From contig NZ_RBCJ01000005.1 of assembly GCF_003626755.1 (NCBI RefSeq), positions 372,001 through 436,000 on the forward strand: a DNA stretch of 64,000 bases. Reading direction: 5' to 3'. The stretch comes from Ulvibacterium marinum. GTDB lineage: Bacteria > Bacteroidota > Bacteroidia > Flavobacteriales > Flavobacteriaceae. Each line of letters begins with the position of its first letter. Positions within the stretch are counted from its first letter, which is position 1. Below, in pieces: positions 37,653-47,036 of this stretch. The translations under genes were made by a program, and so were the position numbers. The notes below the pieces were generated by a model that was not told where the DNA came from, made no database searches, and worked only from the letters and a program-made list of their open reading frames with translations.

Positions 37653-39853
37653 GGGTTTTCTTTTACCTCCTTGATCCGTAAATTATCATACGTCATAATA
37701 TATGAAGCTTGGTTGAAGTAGCCAGTGGCAAAATCCTTCTCATAATCAAAGGTGTTTCCGGTATATTCGGTCTTTCCAATAAGTTTGGAAGCTTCCATTA
37801 AATTGTTCTTATAGGCCAATTTTAAAAGCAGGTCGTACGTAATATCAAAACCGCGCACGGCATATCGGTCCGGAGTATCGCCAAAACGTTTTCGATATCG
37901 CTTAACGAATTTATCATTGGCCACTTCCCGATACACTGAGGGATAGGTGAATCTTAGATTGGATAAATGTGAGCTGGAAATAACATCGTTCTCAAACGCT
38001 CTATTCTTATTGGTCGTAAACATTCTCACTTTTAGTTTTTCCGTACTACTTTCCACATCTAACAAAGCACCGTTGAAGGAATTTAAAATAGAGACTACAC
38101 TGGAAATCAACTTAAAATTACCCGTTTCCACAAAAACCCAATTTTCGACCTCCTCCGACAGCATGGTGGCCAATTTTTCCCGATTTATACCTATGTTTTT
38201 TTCCTCTTCTTTGACCTCCAAGACCTTTGCCATCGGAAATTTAGCCAAAATGGAATCTTTTACTACCCCGTTCTTTTGATCGGCGATAACCACAACATTC
38301 TGCCCCGTAAGACTGTCCGTGACATGTTGAAGCATACGCTTTCTCAAAATATTGTCGGAAGTATATGAAAAAAACACATTGTTTAAACTTATATCACTTT
38401 TGACCGGGACAGGGGCAATTACAGGTATACCGTGAACAGAAGTGCGTACGGCCACTTCCTTTAAAGATTGTTCATCCAAGGGACCTACAACGGCATCAAC
38501 ATCCAACAGGTTTTCCCGAAAAAGAACTTCCTTGGTCCTAGCCAAGTTTAATTGGTTGTCATACGTTCTTACATCCACCGAAATTCCAAGTTCCGCTATA
38601 GAATCCAAAGCTACAAGAGCCCCGGAATAAAGCCCCAGGCTGTATTTAATATCATTACGATTTTCAATATTGGTCTCTACACTTTCCTTATCCCTGAGAT
38701 TTAAACGATCCAGACGAAACGGCAAGAGAAACAGTAGTTTGGGTCTATTGGCCGGATCAATGCTGTCCAAAAGGTTTATTTTATCCAATACCAGTGCGTT
38801 TCTAACCTCAAAATCACCTTTCTGGTCCGTAGGAAGTTTAAGTACCATCCCTGCCTTAAGGCCTTCTTTAAGGTCTGGGTTTAAAAGCAATAAATCTTCA
38901 TACGAAATCCCCAACTTTCGGGTCAGGGAAAAAACGGTCTGTTTAGGCTTTACCTCGTAGAAAATATAGTTCTCTGTATTAATGGCACCCGGATCTAGCT
39001 TTTTTTCGGGAAGGCGTATGACCATACCTTCCTTTAACCCCCCACGTTCGGCAATTTCCGGATTTAACCGTACAATTTCATCGGATTTTACCCCAAATTC
39101 CTTTTCTAGACGATAAAAATTCATTTTTGGAGGTACGGTGTACGAAATATATAATTCTGTTTCCTGGTTTTCCGTTGTGCTACCGGGCATTTTGGGCAAA
39201 CGGAGCTCCTGTCCTTCCCTCAGGTAATCCGTAATCTTGGAAAGGTCGGGATTGAGCACCAACATGCTATCTATGGTAATCCCATATTTATGGGCAATAC
39301 TCCAACGGGTCTCCTTGGGAGCTACGGTATAAATCTCAAAATCGGCTTCCAAAATGGAGTCTCGCTCCGTTCTTCCCCTTTGCTCCGGATATTTTGGAAT
39401 TCTCAGAATCATTTTTTTCCGTAACTGGCTTGAATATAGCTCCCTATTGTATCGTTTTATATCTTCCTCGGTTATATTGTACCGTTTTGCAATGCCATAC
39501 AAGGTTTCCTTTTTGCGCACCTTATGTCGCCCAAATCCTGATGGTTCTATTTGTTCTTGGGGCTCTTCCTCTGGAAACAATTTTTTCTTACCGGCCACTG
39601 GTGCGGATGGGTCTTGGCCTGCCGCCAAACCTGAGGGGATTACCAAAATAGTGTTGGGGGACAACTCATCATTCTGTTTTAGCTCCTTGTTGAACTTAAG
39701 AATGTTGTAGGGGGTAACTCGATATTGCTTGGCAATACTCTCCAAGGTCTCACCCTCCTTCACGGCGTGGGTTACAAATTGTTGTGCGAAAGCTATATGG
39801 CCCATAAAGACCAATAGCAAAACCAGGATAGTGTTCTTAAAAAATCGGTTCAT
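37649..39853 (-). CDS. Five LysM domains fused to a periplasmic binding protein-like domain
   Basis: A 734-residue exported protein. The signal peptide ends in AFAQ near residue 24. LysM domains, which bind glycan chains such as peptidoglycan, lie at about 27-73, 109-153, 173-220, 236-282 and 297-341. The first contains HAVKEGETLESIAKQYRVTP. The rest (370-734) reads like a type I periplasmic ligand-binding fold (KLLFLLPFRLDRLN, VDAVVGPLDEQSLKEVA, VIAPVPVKSD). It may tether a ligand-binding domain to the cell wall. The last base pair before it is the guaA stop. Confidence 0.86.
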   Translation of the reverse strand: MNRFFKNTILVLLLVFMGHIAFAQQFVTHAVKEGETLESIAKQYRVTPYNILKFNKELKQNDELSPNTILVIPSGLAAGQDPSAPVAGKKKLFPEEEPQEQIEPSGFGRHKVRKKETLYGIAKRYNITEEDIKRYNRELYSSQLRKKMILRIPKYPEQRGRTERDSILEADFEIYTVAPKETRWSIAHKYGITIDSMLVLNPDLSKITDYLREGQELRLPKMPGSTTENQETELYISYTVPPKMNFYRLEKEFGVKSDEIVRLNPEIAERGGLKEGMVIRLPEKKLDPGAINTENYIFYEVKPKQTVFSLTRKLGISYEDLLLLNPDLKEGLKAGMVLKLPTDQKGDFEVRNALVLDKINLLDSIDPANRPKLLFLLPFRLDRLNLRDKESVETNIENRNDIKYSLGLYSGALVALDSIAELGISVDVRTYDNQLNLARTKEVLFRENLLDVDAVVGPLDEQSLKEVAVRTSVHGIPVIAPVPVKSDISLNNVFFSYTSDNILRKRMLQHVTDSLTGQNVVVIADQKNGVVKDSILAKFPMAKVLEVKEEEKNIGINREKLATMLSEEVENWVFVETGNFKLISSVVSILNSFNGALLDVESSTEKLKVRMFTTNKNRAFENDVISSSHLSNLRFTYPSVYREVANDKFVKRYRKRFGDTPDRYAVRGFDITYDLLLKLAYKNNLMEASKLIGKTEYTGNTFDYEKDFATGYFNQASYIMTYDNLRIKEVKENP

Positions 39854-39854
39854 T

Positions 39855-41387
39855 CTATTCCCATTCTATGGTTGCCGGGGGCTTGGAACTAATATCATAT
39901 ACTACTCTATTAACGCCAGGAACCTTATTTATTATTTCGTTGGAGGTTTTTTGCAAAAATTCATAGGGCAGATTAACCCAATCCGCAGTCATACCGTCGG
40001 TACTTTCTACGGCCCGTAAAGCTACACATTTTTCATATGTACGTTCATCTCCCATAACCCCTACACTATTTACGGGTAAAAGCATGGCTCCGGCCTGCCA
40101 AACCTTATCATAAAGACCCCATTCCCGTAATCCATCGATAAAAATGGCATCAACTTCCTGTAAAATGGCCACTTTTTCACGGGTAATGTCTCCCAAAATT
40201 CGAATGGCCAATCCCGGCCCAGGAAAAGGATGCCTTCCTAAACGTTCATCCGCAATTCCCAAACTGGCACCTACCCTGCGCACTTCGTCCTTAAACAACA
40301 TCTTCAAGGGTTCAACGACTTTCAATTTCATAAAATCCGGCAACCCGCCAACATTATGATGGCTTTTTATAGTTGCAGAGGGTCCTCCCGTGGCTGAAAC
40401 GGATTCGATGACATCCGGGTAAATCGTTCCCTGTCCTAACCACTGTGCATCTTCTACCAAATGCGACTCATCATCAAAAACTTCGATAAACACCCTACCG
40501 ATAATTTTTCGTTTTCGCTCGGGATCGTCCTCTCCTGCCAAGGCATCCAAAAAGCGTGCCGAAGCATCCACCCCCTTAACGTTTAGGCCCATGCCTTTGT
40601 ATTGTTCTAGAACGTCCGTGAACTCATTTTTGCGTAAAAGTCCATTGTTTACAAAAATACAATGCAGGTGTTTCCCAATGGCTTTATGCAATAAAACGGC
40701 GGCTACCGTAGAATCCACACCCCCGGACAATCCGAGGATAACTTTCTGGTTCCCGATTTTCTCCCGAAGTTCGTTCACTGTAGTTTCTGCAAAAGCATCT
40801 GGGGTCCAGGTCTGTTTTAGCCCCGCTATATGAACCAAAAAATTCTCCAAAACTTGCTTTCCTTGGATAGTGTGATATACCTCCGGATGAAATTGAATTC
40901 CAAAGGTCTGCTCCCCATCTATCCGATATGCAGCATTTTCTACGTCGGAGGTACTGGCCAAACGAACGGCACCAGTTGGCAATTCCTTAATGGTATCGCT
41001 ATGACTCATCCAAACTTGGGAACTCTCCGAAATCTCATAAAAAAAGGGTTCATCATTTTTAATAGTAGTCAAGCGGGCCCTACCATATTCGCGGGTATTG
41101 GAGGGGGCCACATTCCCGCCATGAAAATGAGCCAAATATTGTGCCCCGTAACAAATGGCCAAAATGGGTTTTTTTCCCTTTATTTTGGACAGATCGGGAT
41201 GCGGGGCATCCTCTGCCCTTACCGAAAAGGGCGATCCGGAAAGGATGACCGCTCCATATGCGGAAAGGTCATCAGGAAGTTTGTTATAGGGTTTAATTTC
41301 ACAGAAAATATTCAACTCTCGTACGCGTCTTGCAATCAATTGGGTATACTGGGAGCCAAAGTCAAGGATAAGGACGTTGTTTTGCAT
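39855..41387 (-). CDS. guaA: GMP synthase (glutamine-hydrolysing)
   Basis: A 510-residue enzyme converting XMP to GMP. The N-terminal amidotransferase has catalytic Cys in [12 protein letters not shown] and His-Glu in [11 protein letters not shown]. The ATP-pyrophosphatase loop is [15 protein letters not shown], and the dimerisation domain ends with [16 protein letters not shown]. The start at 41387 ([13 protein letters not shown]) is preferred over one two codons upstream. It overlaps nothing but is one base from the LysM gene, indicating a shared transcript. Confidence 0.97.
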   Translation of the reverse strand: MQNNVLILDFGSQYTQLIARRVRELNIFCEIKPYNKLPDDLSAYGAVILSGSPFSVRAEDAPHPDLSKIKGKKPILAICYGAQYLAHFHGGNVAPSNTREYGRARLTTIKNDEPFFYEISESSQVWMSHSDTIKELPTGAVRLASTSDVENAAYRIDGEQTFGIQFHPEVYHTIQGKQVLENFLVHIAGLKQTWTPDAFAETTVNELREKIGNQKVILGLSGGVDSTVAAVLLHKAIGKHLHCIFVNNGLLRKNEFTDVLEQYKGMGLNVKGVDASARFLDALAGEDDPERKRKIIGRVFIEVFDDESHLVEDAQWLGQGTIYPDVIESVSATGGPSATIKSHHNVGGLPDFMKLKVVEPLKMLFKDEVRRVGASLGIADERLGRHPFPGPGLAIRILGDITREKVAILQEVDAIFIDGLREWGLYDKVWQAGAMLLPVNSVGVMGDERTYEKCVALRAVESTDGMTADWVNLPYEFLQKTSNEIINKVPGVNRVVYDISSKPPATIEWE

Positions 41388-41411
41388 GGGCAAAAATAAG
41401 AATTTGACCTA

Positions 41412-41445
41412 TTTGGAAAAGTATCTTTTCGGTATATTTATCAAA
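41412..41445. promoter_or_regulatory. Overlapping divergent promoters of guaA and the SIMPL gene
   Basis: On the plus strand TTTG at 41412-41415 and TATATTTA at 41433-41440 are 17 bases apart, 25 bases before the SIMPL ATG. On the minus strand TTTG (41442-41445) and TACTTTTC (41416-41423) are 18 apart. Both are close to the Bacteroidetes consensus TTTG and TAnnTTTG, and the two promoters interlock. Confidence 0.45.
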
Positions 41446-41464
41446 TACTTTACACAACACCATT

Positions 41465-42190
41465 ATGAAACATATTACTGCAATTATCTTTGGTATTGCC
41501 ATAGTCCTTGCCGCCTTTTTTTTGGGGAATGCCTATGTAGAAAGAGCAAATCCGCCGCAAGTCATTTCCGTAACGGGCCTGGGCAATGAAAATTTTACTT
41601 CGGACCTTATTGTTTGGGAAGGTCGCTTTTCCTCTTTCAATACCGTGCTTACTTCGGCGTTTGAGCAACTGAACAAGCAAAAGGAAATCGTGAAAGAGTA
41701 TTTGACCTCCAAGGGAATCAATTCTGATAATATCATATTTAACTCGGTACAGACCATTGAGCAACGGGACAACAAATATGAAAACGGCAATTTTGTCGGC
41801 AGCACATTTCGAGGCTATGAATTAATTCAATCCGTACAGATCGAGTCGACCGACGTTGCCATGATAGAGGAAGTTTCCCGTGAAATCACCGAACTTTTAA
41901 ACAAAGGCGTTCAATTCAATTCCTCCCCACCACGATACTATTACACCAAATTAGCCGATTTGAAGATAGAAATGATTTCAAAAGCCACCGAGGATGCCCG
42001 AATCCGCGCTGAGAAAATTGCCGAAAATGCAGGAGGGCGTTTGGGTGATCTTATTTCAGCCCGAATGGGTGTCTTTCAAATAACTGGACAGAACTCCGGG
42101 GAAGATTACAGTTGGGGCGGAGCTTATAATACCGCCTCAAAAAATAAGACTGCTTCCATAACCATGCGGCTGGAATACAATGTGGATTAA
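41465..42190 (+). CDS. SIMPL domain (DUF541) envelope protein
   Basis: A 241-residue protein with an uncleaved or weakly cleaved N-terminal helix (residues 5-22) and the SIMPL/DUF541 domain from about 35 (VISVTGLGNENF). The characteristic helical block ATEDARIRAEKIAENAGGRLGDLIS lies near residues 176-200. It is probably periplasmic and anchored in the inner membrane. Some family members are linked to oxidative stress. It is 33 bases upstream of the GH65 gene. Confidence 0.85.
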   Translation: MKHITAIIFGIAIVLAAFFLGNAYVERANPPQVISVTGLGNENFTSDLIVWEGRFSSFNTVLTSAFEQLNKQKEIVKEYLTSKGINSDNIIFNSVQTIEQRDNKYENGNFVGSTFRGYELIQSVQIESTDVAMIEEVSREITELLNKGVQFNSSPPRYYYTKLADLKIEMISKATEDARIRAEKIAENAGGRLGDLISARMGVFQITGQNSGEDYSWGGAYNTASKNKTASITMRLEYNVD

Positions 42191-42223
42191 ATTCGATTAA
42201 ACAACTAACTCAAACTTATAATT

Positions 42224-44254
42224 ATGAAGACTAAAACGGCATTCCTATGCATGCTTTTTTGTTTTGCCCTAAAAGCTCAAGAAAACGGCTGGATTATTTC
42301 CTCTGGAAAAGTAGAAAAATATACGGGGATCGTTACGGCCAACGGTCGAATCGGAATTCTGCCAGAGGATAAACCTTTCAAAACCAAATCCATTATTTTA
42401 AACAATGTCTACGACAAGGAATCGCCTTTGGGGGTAAGCAAAATCCTGTTGGGAATGAACTTTGCCAATTTGGACCTGGAGATAGATGGCGAAAAGATCA
42501 CCGAGGAAAACATAAGTGATTTTGAGCAGGTCCTTGACATGAAAACGGCCGCTTTTACCACCTCCTTTAGCTTTAAGGATAAAGCAAAAATAACTTATAC
42601 TATTTATGCACTTAGAAACGTTCAATATTCTGGTTATGTGGATATTAAATTAATTCCTACAAAATCAATTTCTGTTAAGGCAACAGGCAAGATCAGTACT
42701 CCTGAAGAATACGTTGAACCTCTTAGTACATTTCGGGTGTTACAGGATTTGGAGACCACCATGCCCATACTTCAGACTGTAGCAAAGAGCAGAATGGGAA
42801 AACATACCGTGGGTATATCTGCCACTTTTATTTGGCATGCCATTAACTCCACCCGGGAACATCAAAGACCCCAATTGGTACACGAAAAAGTATCGGAATA
42901 TGATAACCGACTCTCCTTTGAAAAAGAACTCAAAAAGGGAGAAGAGTTTGAATTTGCCTGGACCGGAGCTGAATGTAGTACACAAGATTTTGAAGACCCC
43001 CAAACGGAATCGGAACGCTTTGTTATTTTCAATCTCCTTACCCCAAGGGAAGATCTTTTGGATCAACACAAAAAATTATGGGCCGATTTATGGGAAGGGG
43101 ACATTATTATTGAAGGTAATCTCCAAGATCAATTGGATGTGCGTTTGGCACTCTACCACCTTTACGCCTTTTCCCGAGGAGACTCGAATTTGAGTATTGC
43201 ACCCATGGGACTCTCCTCCCAAAACTATAACGGACATATTTTTTGGGATACGGAATTGTGGATGTTCCCTCCCCTATTGATGCTCAATCAGGATATTGCC
43301 CGTTCATTGGTGAATTATCGTTCGGATAGACTGGACAAGGCGAAGGAAAAGGCCATCAATTTTGGGTACAAAGGAGCCATGTTTCCCTGGGAAAGCGATG
43401 ACACCGGTGAAGAGGCGACCCCAGCTTGGGCATTGACAGGAACCTTTGAACATCATATCACGGCAGATGTGTCCATTGCCTTCTGGAACTATTATCGGGT
43501 TACCAAAAATCTAGAGTGGTTAAGGGAAAAAGGGTATCCCCTAATGAAGGAGGTGGCCGATTATTGGGTAAGTAGGGCCGCTAAAAATGAGGATGGTAGC
43601 TATAGCATCAAAAATGTTGTAGGTGCCAATGAATTTGCCCCAAACGTGGATGATAATGCCTTTACCAATGGATCTGCCATTACCGCTTTGGAGTTTGCCA
43701 CTTTGGCTGCCAATAAAGTTGGTGAAAAGCCCAATCCGGAATGGGTAGAAGTAGCTTCAAAAATCAGGATATTAAAATTTCCTGATGGCACCACAAAGGA
43801 ACATGCCACCTATAACGGCGAACGCATAAAACAGGCCGATGTAAATCTATTGACCTATCCTTTGGATGTAGTGAATGACGAAACAACCGTTTTGAAAGAT
43901 TTAAAATACTATGAACCCAAATTGGCAGAGGAAGGCCCTGCCATGGGGCAATCGGTCTTTGCAGTCATTTATGCCCGCTTGGGCAATGCCAAAGAGGCAT
44001 ACCGGCTTTTTAGACGTAGCTATGAACCCAACAAACGCCCACCCTTTGGTGCCTTGGCAGAAGCGGCCACTAGCGATAACCCTTATTTTGCCACCGGGGC
44101 CGGAGGTATGCTACAGGTGGTTCTTTTCGGTTTTGGAGGGTTGGATATCACGGACGAGGGCATCGTACAAAAGAACCCCATCCTACCCAAGGAATGGAAA
44201 TCTCTTACCCTAAAGGGGGTAGGACCCGGAAGGAAAACTTATAAAGTCGAATAG
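42224..44254 (+). CDS. Secreted GH65-type glycoside hydrolase or phosphorylase
   Basis: A 676-residue protein with a signal peptide ending in LKAQ near residue 19. The (alpha/alpha)6 barrel shows GH65 blocks: HIFWDTELWMFPPLLM, GAMFPWESDDTGEE and VVGANEFAPNVDDNAFTNG, with the putative acid Glu470. Its likely substrate is an alpha-glucoside such as kojibiose, trehalose or a glucosylgalactose. Export argues for a hydrolase, since phosphate-dependent phosphorolysis would gain nothing in the periplasm. It is shorter than typical 750-residue phosphorylases. Two hairpins follow it. Confidence 0.82.
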   Translation: MKTKTAFLCMLFCFALKAQENGWIISSGKVEKYTGIVTANGRIGILPEDKPFKTKSIILNNVYDKESPLGVSKILLGMNFANLDLEIDGEKITEENISDFEQVLDMKTAAFTTSFSFKDKAKITYTIYALRNVQYSGYVDIKLIPTKSISVKATGKISTPEEYVEPLSTFRVLQDLETTMPILQTVAKSRMGKHTVGISATFIWHAINSTREHQRPQLVHEKVSEYDNRLSFEKELKKGEEFEFAWTGAECSTQDFEDPQTESERFVIFNLLTPREDLLDQHKKLWADLWEGDIIIEGNLQDQLDVRLALYHLYAFSRGDSNLSIAPMGLSSQNYNGHIFWDTELWMFPPLLMLNQDIARSLVNYRSDRLDKAKEKAINFGYKGAMFPWESDDTGEEATPAWALTGTFEHHITADVSIAFWNYYRVTKNLEWLREKGYPLMKEVADYWVSRAAKNEDGSYSIKNVVGANEFAPNVDDNAFTNGSAITALEFATLAANKVGEKPNPEWVEVASKIRILKFPDGTTKEHATYNGERIKQADVNLLTYPLDVVNDETTVLKDLKYYEPKLAEEGPAMGQSVFAVIYARLGNAKEAYRLFRRSYEPNKRPPFGALAEAATSDNPYFATGAGGMLQVVLFGFGGLDITDEGIVQKNPILPKEWKSLTLKGVGPGRKTYKVE

Positions 44255-44340
44255 TATTCTTAACAGTTTTCTGTTGGGGCTTTGATATCCAAACTCCAAG
44301 GGTCAAAAGCTAGGTTTACTTATGATGATTTATAGAAAAA

Positions 44341-44366
44341 CCCCGCCGGATAGATATCCGGCGGGG
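44341..44366. terminator. Strong hairpin after the GH65 gene
   Basis: CCCCGCCGGATA and TATCCGGCGGGG form a 12-base-pair stem. The minus-strand side has a run of five T; the plus side has only TTCTCAATTT. It is probably a terminator for the GH65 transcript. Confidence 0.7.
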
Positions 44367-44416
44367 TTCTCAATTTATATATAGTGGGGCATATTATACA
44401 GGTTCAGGCTAAAAGA

Positions 44417-44445
44417 AAAAGCCTCGACCCTACATCGAGGCTTTT
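44417..44445 (+). terminator. Second hairpin after the GH65 gene
   Basis: AAAAGCCTCGA and TCGAGGCTTTT form an 11-base-pair stem ending in four T. It lies about 50 bases beyond the first hairpin, giving two stops in series or a small transcript between them. Confidence 0.75.
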
Positions 44446-44662
44446 GTCAAAATCAAAAAACCAACCTAAACACATGAACTTATTTAACTAACTCAAATAA
44501 AAATTTGATATCTTAAGAAAACCTCATCCCGAATATATGGGATGAATCGGGATGAAGTTTATCAATCTCAACTCATAGCAATTTGTATATAGAACAACCC
44601 ATCCCCAAAATACCCTACCTATTTTTTTAATTTTTTTTATCTTTAAGTATAAGGTGCTGAAA
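44446..44662. other. AT-rich gap with an inverted repeat
   Basis: This is the rest of the 408-base gap between the GH65 gene and the next gene. TCATCCCGA (44524-44532) and TCGGGATGA (44547-44555) are perfect inverted copies about 110 bases before the next start. They could be an operator or an RNA hairpin; I see no other element. Confidence 0.45.
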
Positions 44663-45208
44663 ATGAATACTCTTTTCTGGAAAGAATTAACGAAAGAACT
44701 GCAAAATGGAGCCACCGAGAAAGCGCATCCCTTCCGATATTGCACTATGGCCACTGTAGGATTGGAACGTATGCCCCGCCTTCGAACGGTGGTGCTTAGA
44801 AAGGTATCCGAGGATTTAAATATTTCTATCTATACGGATCAGCGTTCCAAAAAAATCTTGCACATCAAGGAGAATAATAGGGTAAGTCTTCTTTTTTATC
44901 ATCCTAAAAAATTGGTTCAAATCAAAATTGAAGGATTGGCCGATATCCATACCAAAGGGGAAATTCTTGAAAAGTACTGGAAAGAGGTACAGCCTGGTAG
45001 CAGAAAAGACTATACCACTTCGGTAGCACCTGGAAGTGATATTTCAAATCCGGATGCTGTGGAATACCTTGAGGACAAAAATTATTTTTGTGTTGTGGAA
45101 ATAGAACCCTTTAAAATTGAATACCTAAAATTGCAACGACCCAATCACCTACGAATTAAATATTCCAAGATAAATAATTCATGGAAAAGCGACTTTTTGG
45201 TTCCCTAG
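44663..45208 (+). CDS. Pyridoxamine 5'-phosphate oxidase-like FMN protein
   Basis: A 181-residue split-barrel flavoprotein. HPFRYCTMATVG and RLRTVVLRKVSEDL near the N terminus are typical of FMN-binding proteins of this family, and RSKKILHIKENNRVSLLFYHP continues the barrel. It is shorter than E. coli PdxH (218 residues) and lacks its C-terminal part, so it may not make vitamin B6. The ATG at 44663 is preferred over an in-frame GTG at 44654. Confidence 0.8.
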   Translation: MNTLFWKELTKELQNGATEKAHPFRYCTMATVGLERMPRLRTVVLRKVSEDLNISIYTDQRSKKILHIKENNRVSLLFYHPKKLVQIKIEGLADIHTKGEILEKYWKEVQPGSRKDYTTSVAPGSDISNPDAVEYLEDKNYFCVVEIEPFKIEYLKLQRPNHLRIKYSKINNSWKSDFLVP

Positions 45209-45274
45209 GCCCAGTTGTTTTCTTCCGAGGATATGCACATGACGGTTCGCTAAAAAGCCACATCTCCAAGATAA

Positions 45275-46882
45275 TCAGTAAGTCAATATTAAAAACTCTT
45301 GGTGCAGTGGCTTTAGTACTTTAACTAGCATAGGTATCAGGTCATCCCCAAGCTCCAAGTAGAGTTCCGAGAAATTCAAGGTTCGTTCTTGAAGCGATTG
45401 GTTGGGGAAAAGTTCATTTTGGATGTCCGTAATTCGGGTCACATGATCCGCCAATTTTCGTTTTTGCGCTTTTAACAGGCGTTTTTCCAAGCTATCCAAC
45501 CCCTTTTTTTGTTTTACCTCCTGTGCTTTTACGGCTCCCAAAAAGGACTTGTCCGTTTGTTCAGCCAAATCGTACAATGCTTTGAACTGTTCCTCCAAGT
45601 ATTTTTTTTGGGGAGTAAAATCAATGTCGATATTGGAAATTTCCCTAATCTTCTTGTTGATAAAACTACTTTGTTTTAGAAACAAATCTGTTGTGGACAG
45701 ATTCAGTCGCTTCAACTTGTCATACTGCTTTTTCGCGATTACCAAAACAGAGTTTCGTAAGGACAGTACTGGAAAAGTTACGCCCATGGTTTCGAACATG
45801 GATTGCAACTCCAACCAATAGGCCAATTCCCCTCCCCCACCAATGTAGCAAAGGTTGGGTAGAATTACTTCCTGGTATACCGGTCGCATAATCACATTGG
45901 GCGAAAAACGCTCGGGATGGTCTTCCAGTTCGGCCAGCAGTTGATCCTTTGAAAATTCAATCTCCGTTTCATTCACATAAAATCTTCCCTCCTTTTCAAT
46001 AATTCGTTCCCGAATACCCTCTGCGAGATAGAAGTAATTGATTTCCCGTGGATTGACCTGGATATTATATTTTGTGGGTAGAGCTTCCAAACTTGAAATC
46101 GTTTCGGCAACCTTTTGAAACCCCATCTTTTCCAAAACATCTTTTTTTACATAGGGAATCATTTGTTTCTTCAGATTCACATCGTCCCCATCAATAATTA
46201 CCAGACCATATTCCCCAAAAAGAGCATTGGCCAAATACCTTGTGGCATCGGTTAGGTTATTATTTTCCAGATAACTCTTCTCAAAAAGTTGTTTTAATGC
46301 CTCAGCATTGCCGTTATTCCCAAGTTCATTGGTAAAAGCTTGGTAAACCTCCTTTAGTCCTTCAGTTGAAAAATGTCCAACGGCACCGCCCTGAAGGTTA
46401 TCCGGGTTCCATTGTATTTTTTTGCCCTTGAAGTTGAAAAAATTGATTTCCTCAAAGTCGTGATCCTCCGTTGCCATCCAATATACGGGCACAAAATTAT
46501 ACCGGGGATACGCTTTTTTTAGTTCAAGGGTAAGGTTTATAGTAGAAACAATCTTATATAGAAAATATAGGGGACCTGTAAAGAGGTTGAGTTGGTGCCC
46601 AGTCGCTACGGTAAAGGTAATCGGTTCCTTGAGCTGTCGGATATGGGTTTCTGTCTTTTTGGTGATTTGAACCCCCTTATACTGATTTTGAAGCGCATCA
46701 TACAGCACTTCCCTACGGGATTGAGGAAAGTTCTTGGTTTTTTCTTCTACTTGTTTTTGAAAATTCTCCAAATTTGGGAAACGATGGTAAAAGGAGCGAA
46801 GTGATTTTTTTTCCTTTAGATAATCACATATCAATTCCGAAAAATAACCGGTGTGATCAAAGGGAAGACATTCAATATCCAT
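45275..46882 (-). CDS. bshC: Bacillithiol biosynthesis cysteine-adding enzyme BshC
   Basis: A 535-residue enzyme that adds cysteine to glucosaminyl malate, the last step of bacillithiol synthesis. The conserved start includes FTVATGHQLNLFTGPLYFL and PVYWMATEDHDFEEINFF, followed by a Rossmann-like core and a long C-terminal coiled coil (KKGLDSLEKRLLKAQKRK). The start MDIECLPF at 46882 is preferred over a TTG four codons earlier. Presence of this gene implies that the cell uses bacillithiol as a thiol. It is divergent from the M14 peptidase gene. Confidence 0.95.
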   Translation of the reverse strand: MDIECLPFDHTGYFSELICDYLKEKKSLRSFYHRFPNLENFQKQVEEKTKNFPQSRREVLYDALQNQYKGVQITKKTETHIRQLKEPITFTVATGHQLNLFTGPLYFLYKIVSTINLTLELKKAYPRYNFVPVYWMATEDHDFEEINFFNFKGKKIQWNPDNLQGGAVGHFSTEGLKEVYQAFTNELGNNGNAEALKQLFEKSYLENNNLTDATRYLANALFGEYGLVIIDGDDVNLKKQMIPYVKKDVLEKMGFQKVAETISSLEALPTKYNIQVNPREINYFYLAEGIRERIIEKEGRFYVNETEIEFSKDQLLAELEDHPERFSPNVIMRPVYQEVILPNLCYIGGGGELAYWLELQSMFETMGVTFPVLSLRNSVLVIAKKQYDKLKRLNLSTTDLFLKQSSFINKKIREISNIDIDFTPQKKYLEEQFKALYDLAEQTDKSFLGAVKAQEVKQKKGLDSLEKRLLKAQKRKLADHVTRITDIQNELFPNQSLQERTLNFSELYLELGDDLIPMLVKVLKPLHQEFLILTY

Positions 46883-46972
46883 AGGTCGGGTCAAAATACC
46901 CGTAAAGATAAAACTATCGCTTTTTGGAGTTCCTAAAAATACGTTAAACCGAATTTAGGACCAGTGATGGAT

Positions 46973-47008
46973 TTTGATGCAGTTTTTATCCAAGAATCGT
47001 TAGATTTG
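46973..47008 (+). promoter_or_regulatory. Possible promoter of the M14 peptidase gene
   Basis: TAGATTTG at 47001-47008 is a perfect -7 element (TAnnTTTG) 29 bases before the ATG. TTTG at 46973-46976 is 24 bases upstream, a few more than normal spacing, so the -33 assignment is weak. Confidence 0.4.
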
Positions 47009-47036
47009 ACTTACTTCAAAATCTAATTCTAACTTC

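Noticed and set aside
44338-44450. Possible riboswitch
   Set aside because: The stems are simple hairpins after a coding gene, with no conserved core such as those of TPP, SAM or cobalamin elements that I recognise.
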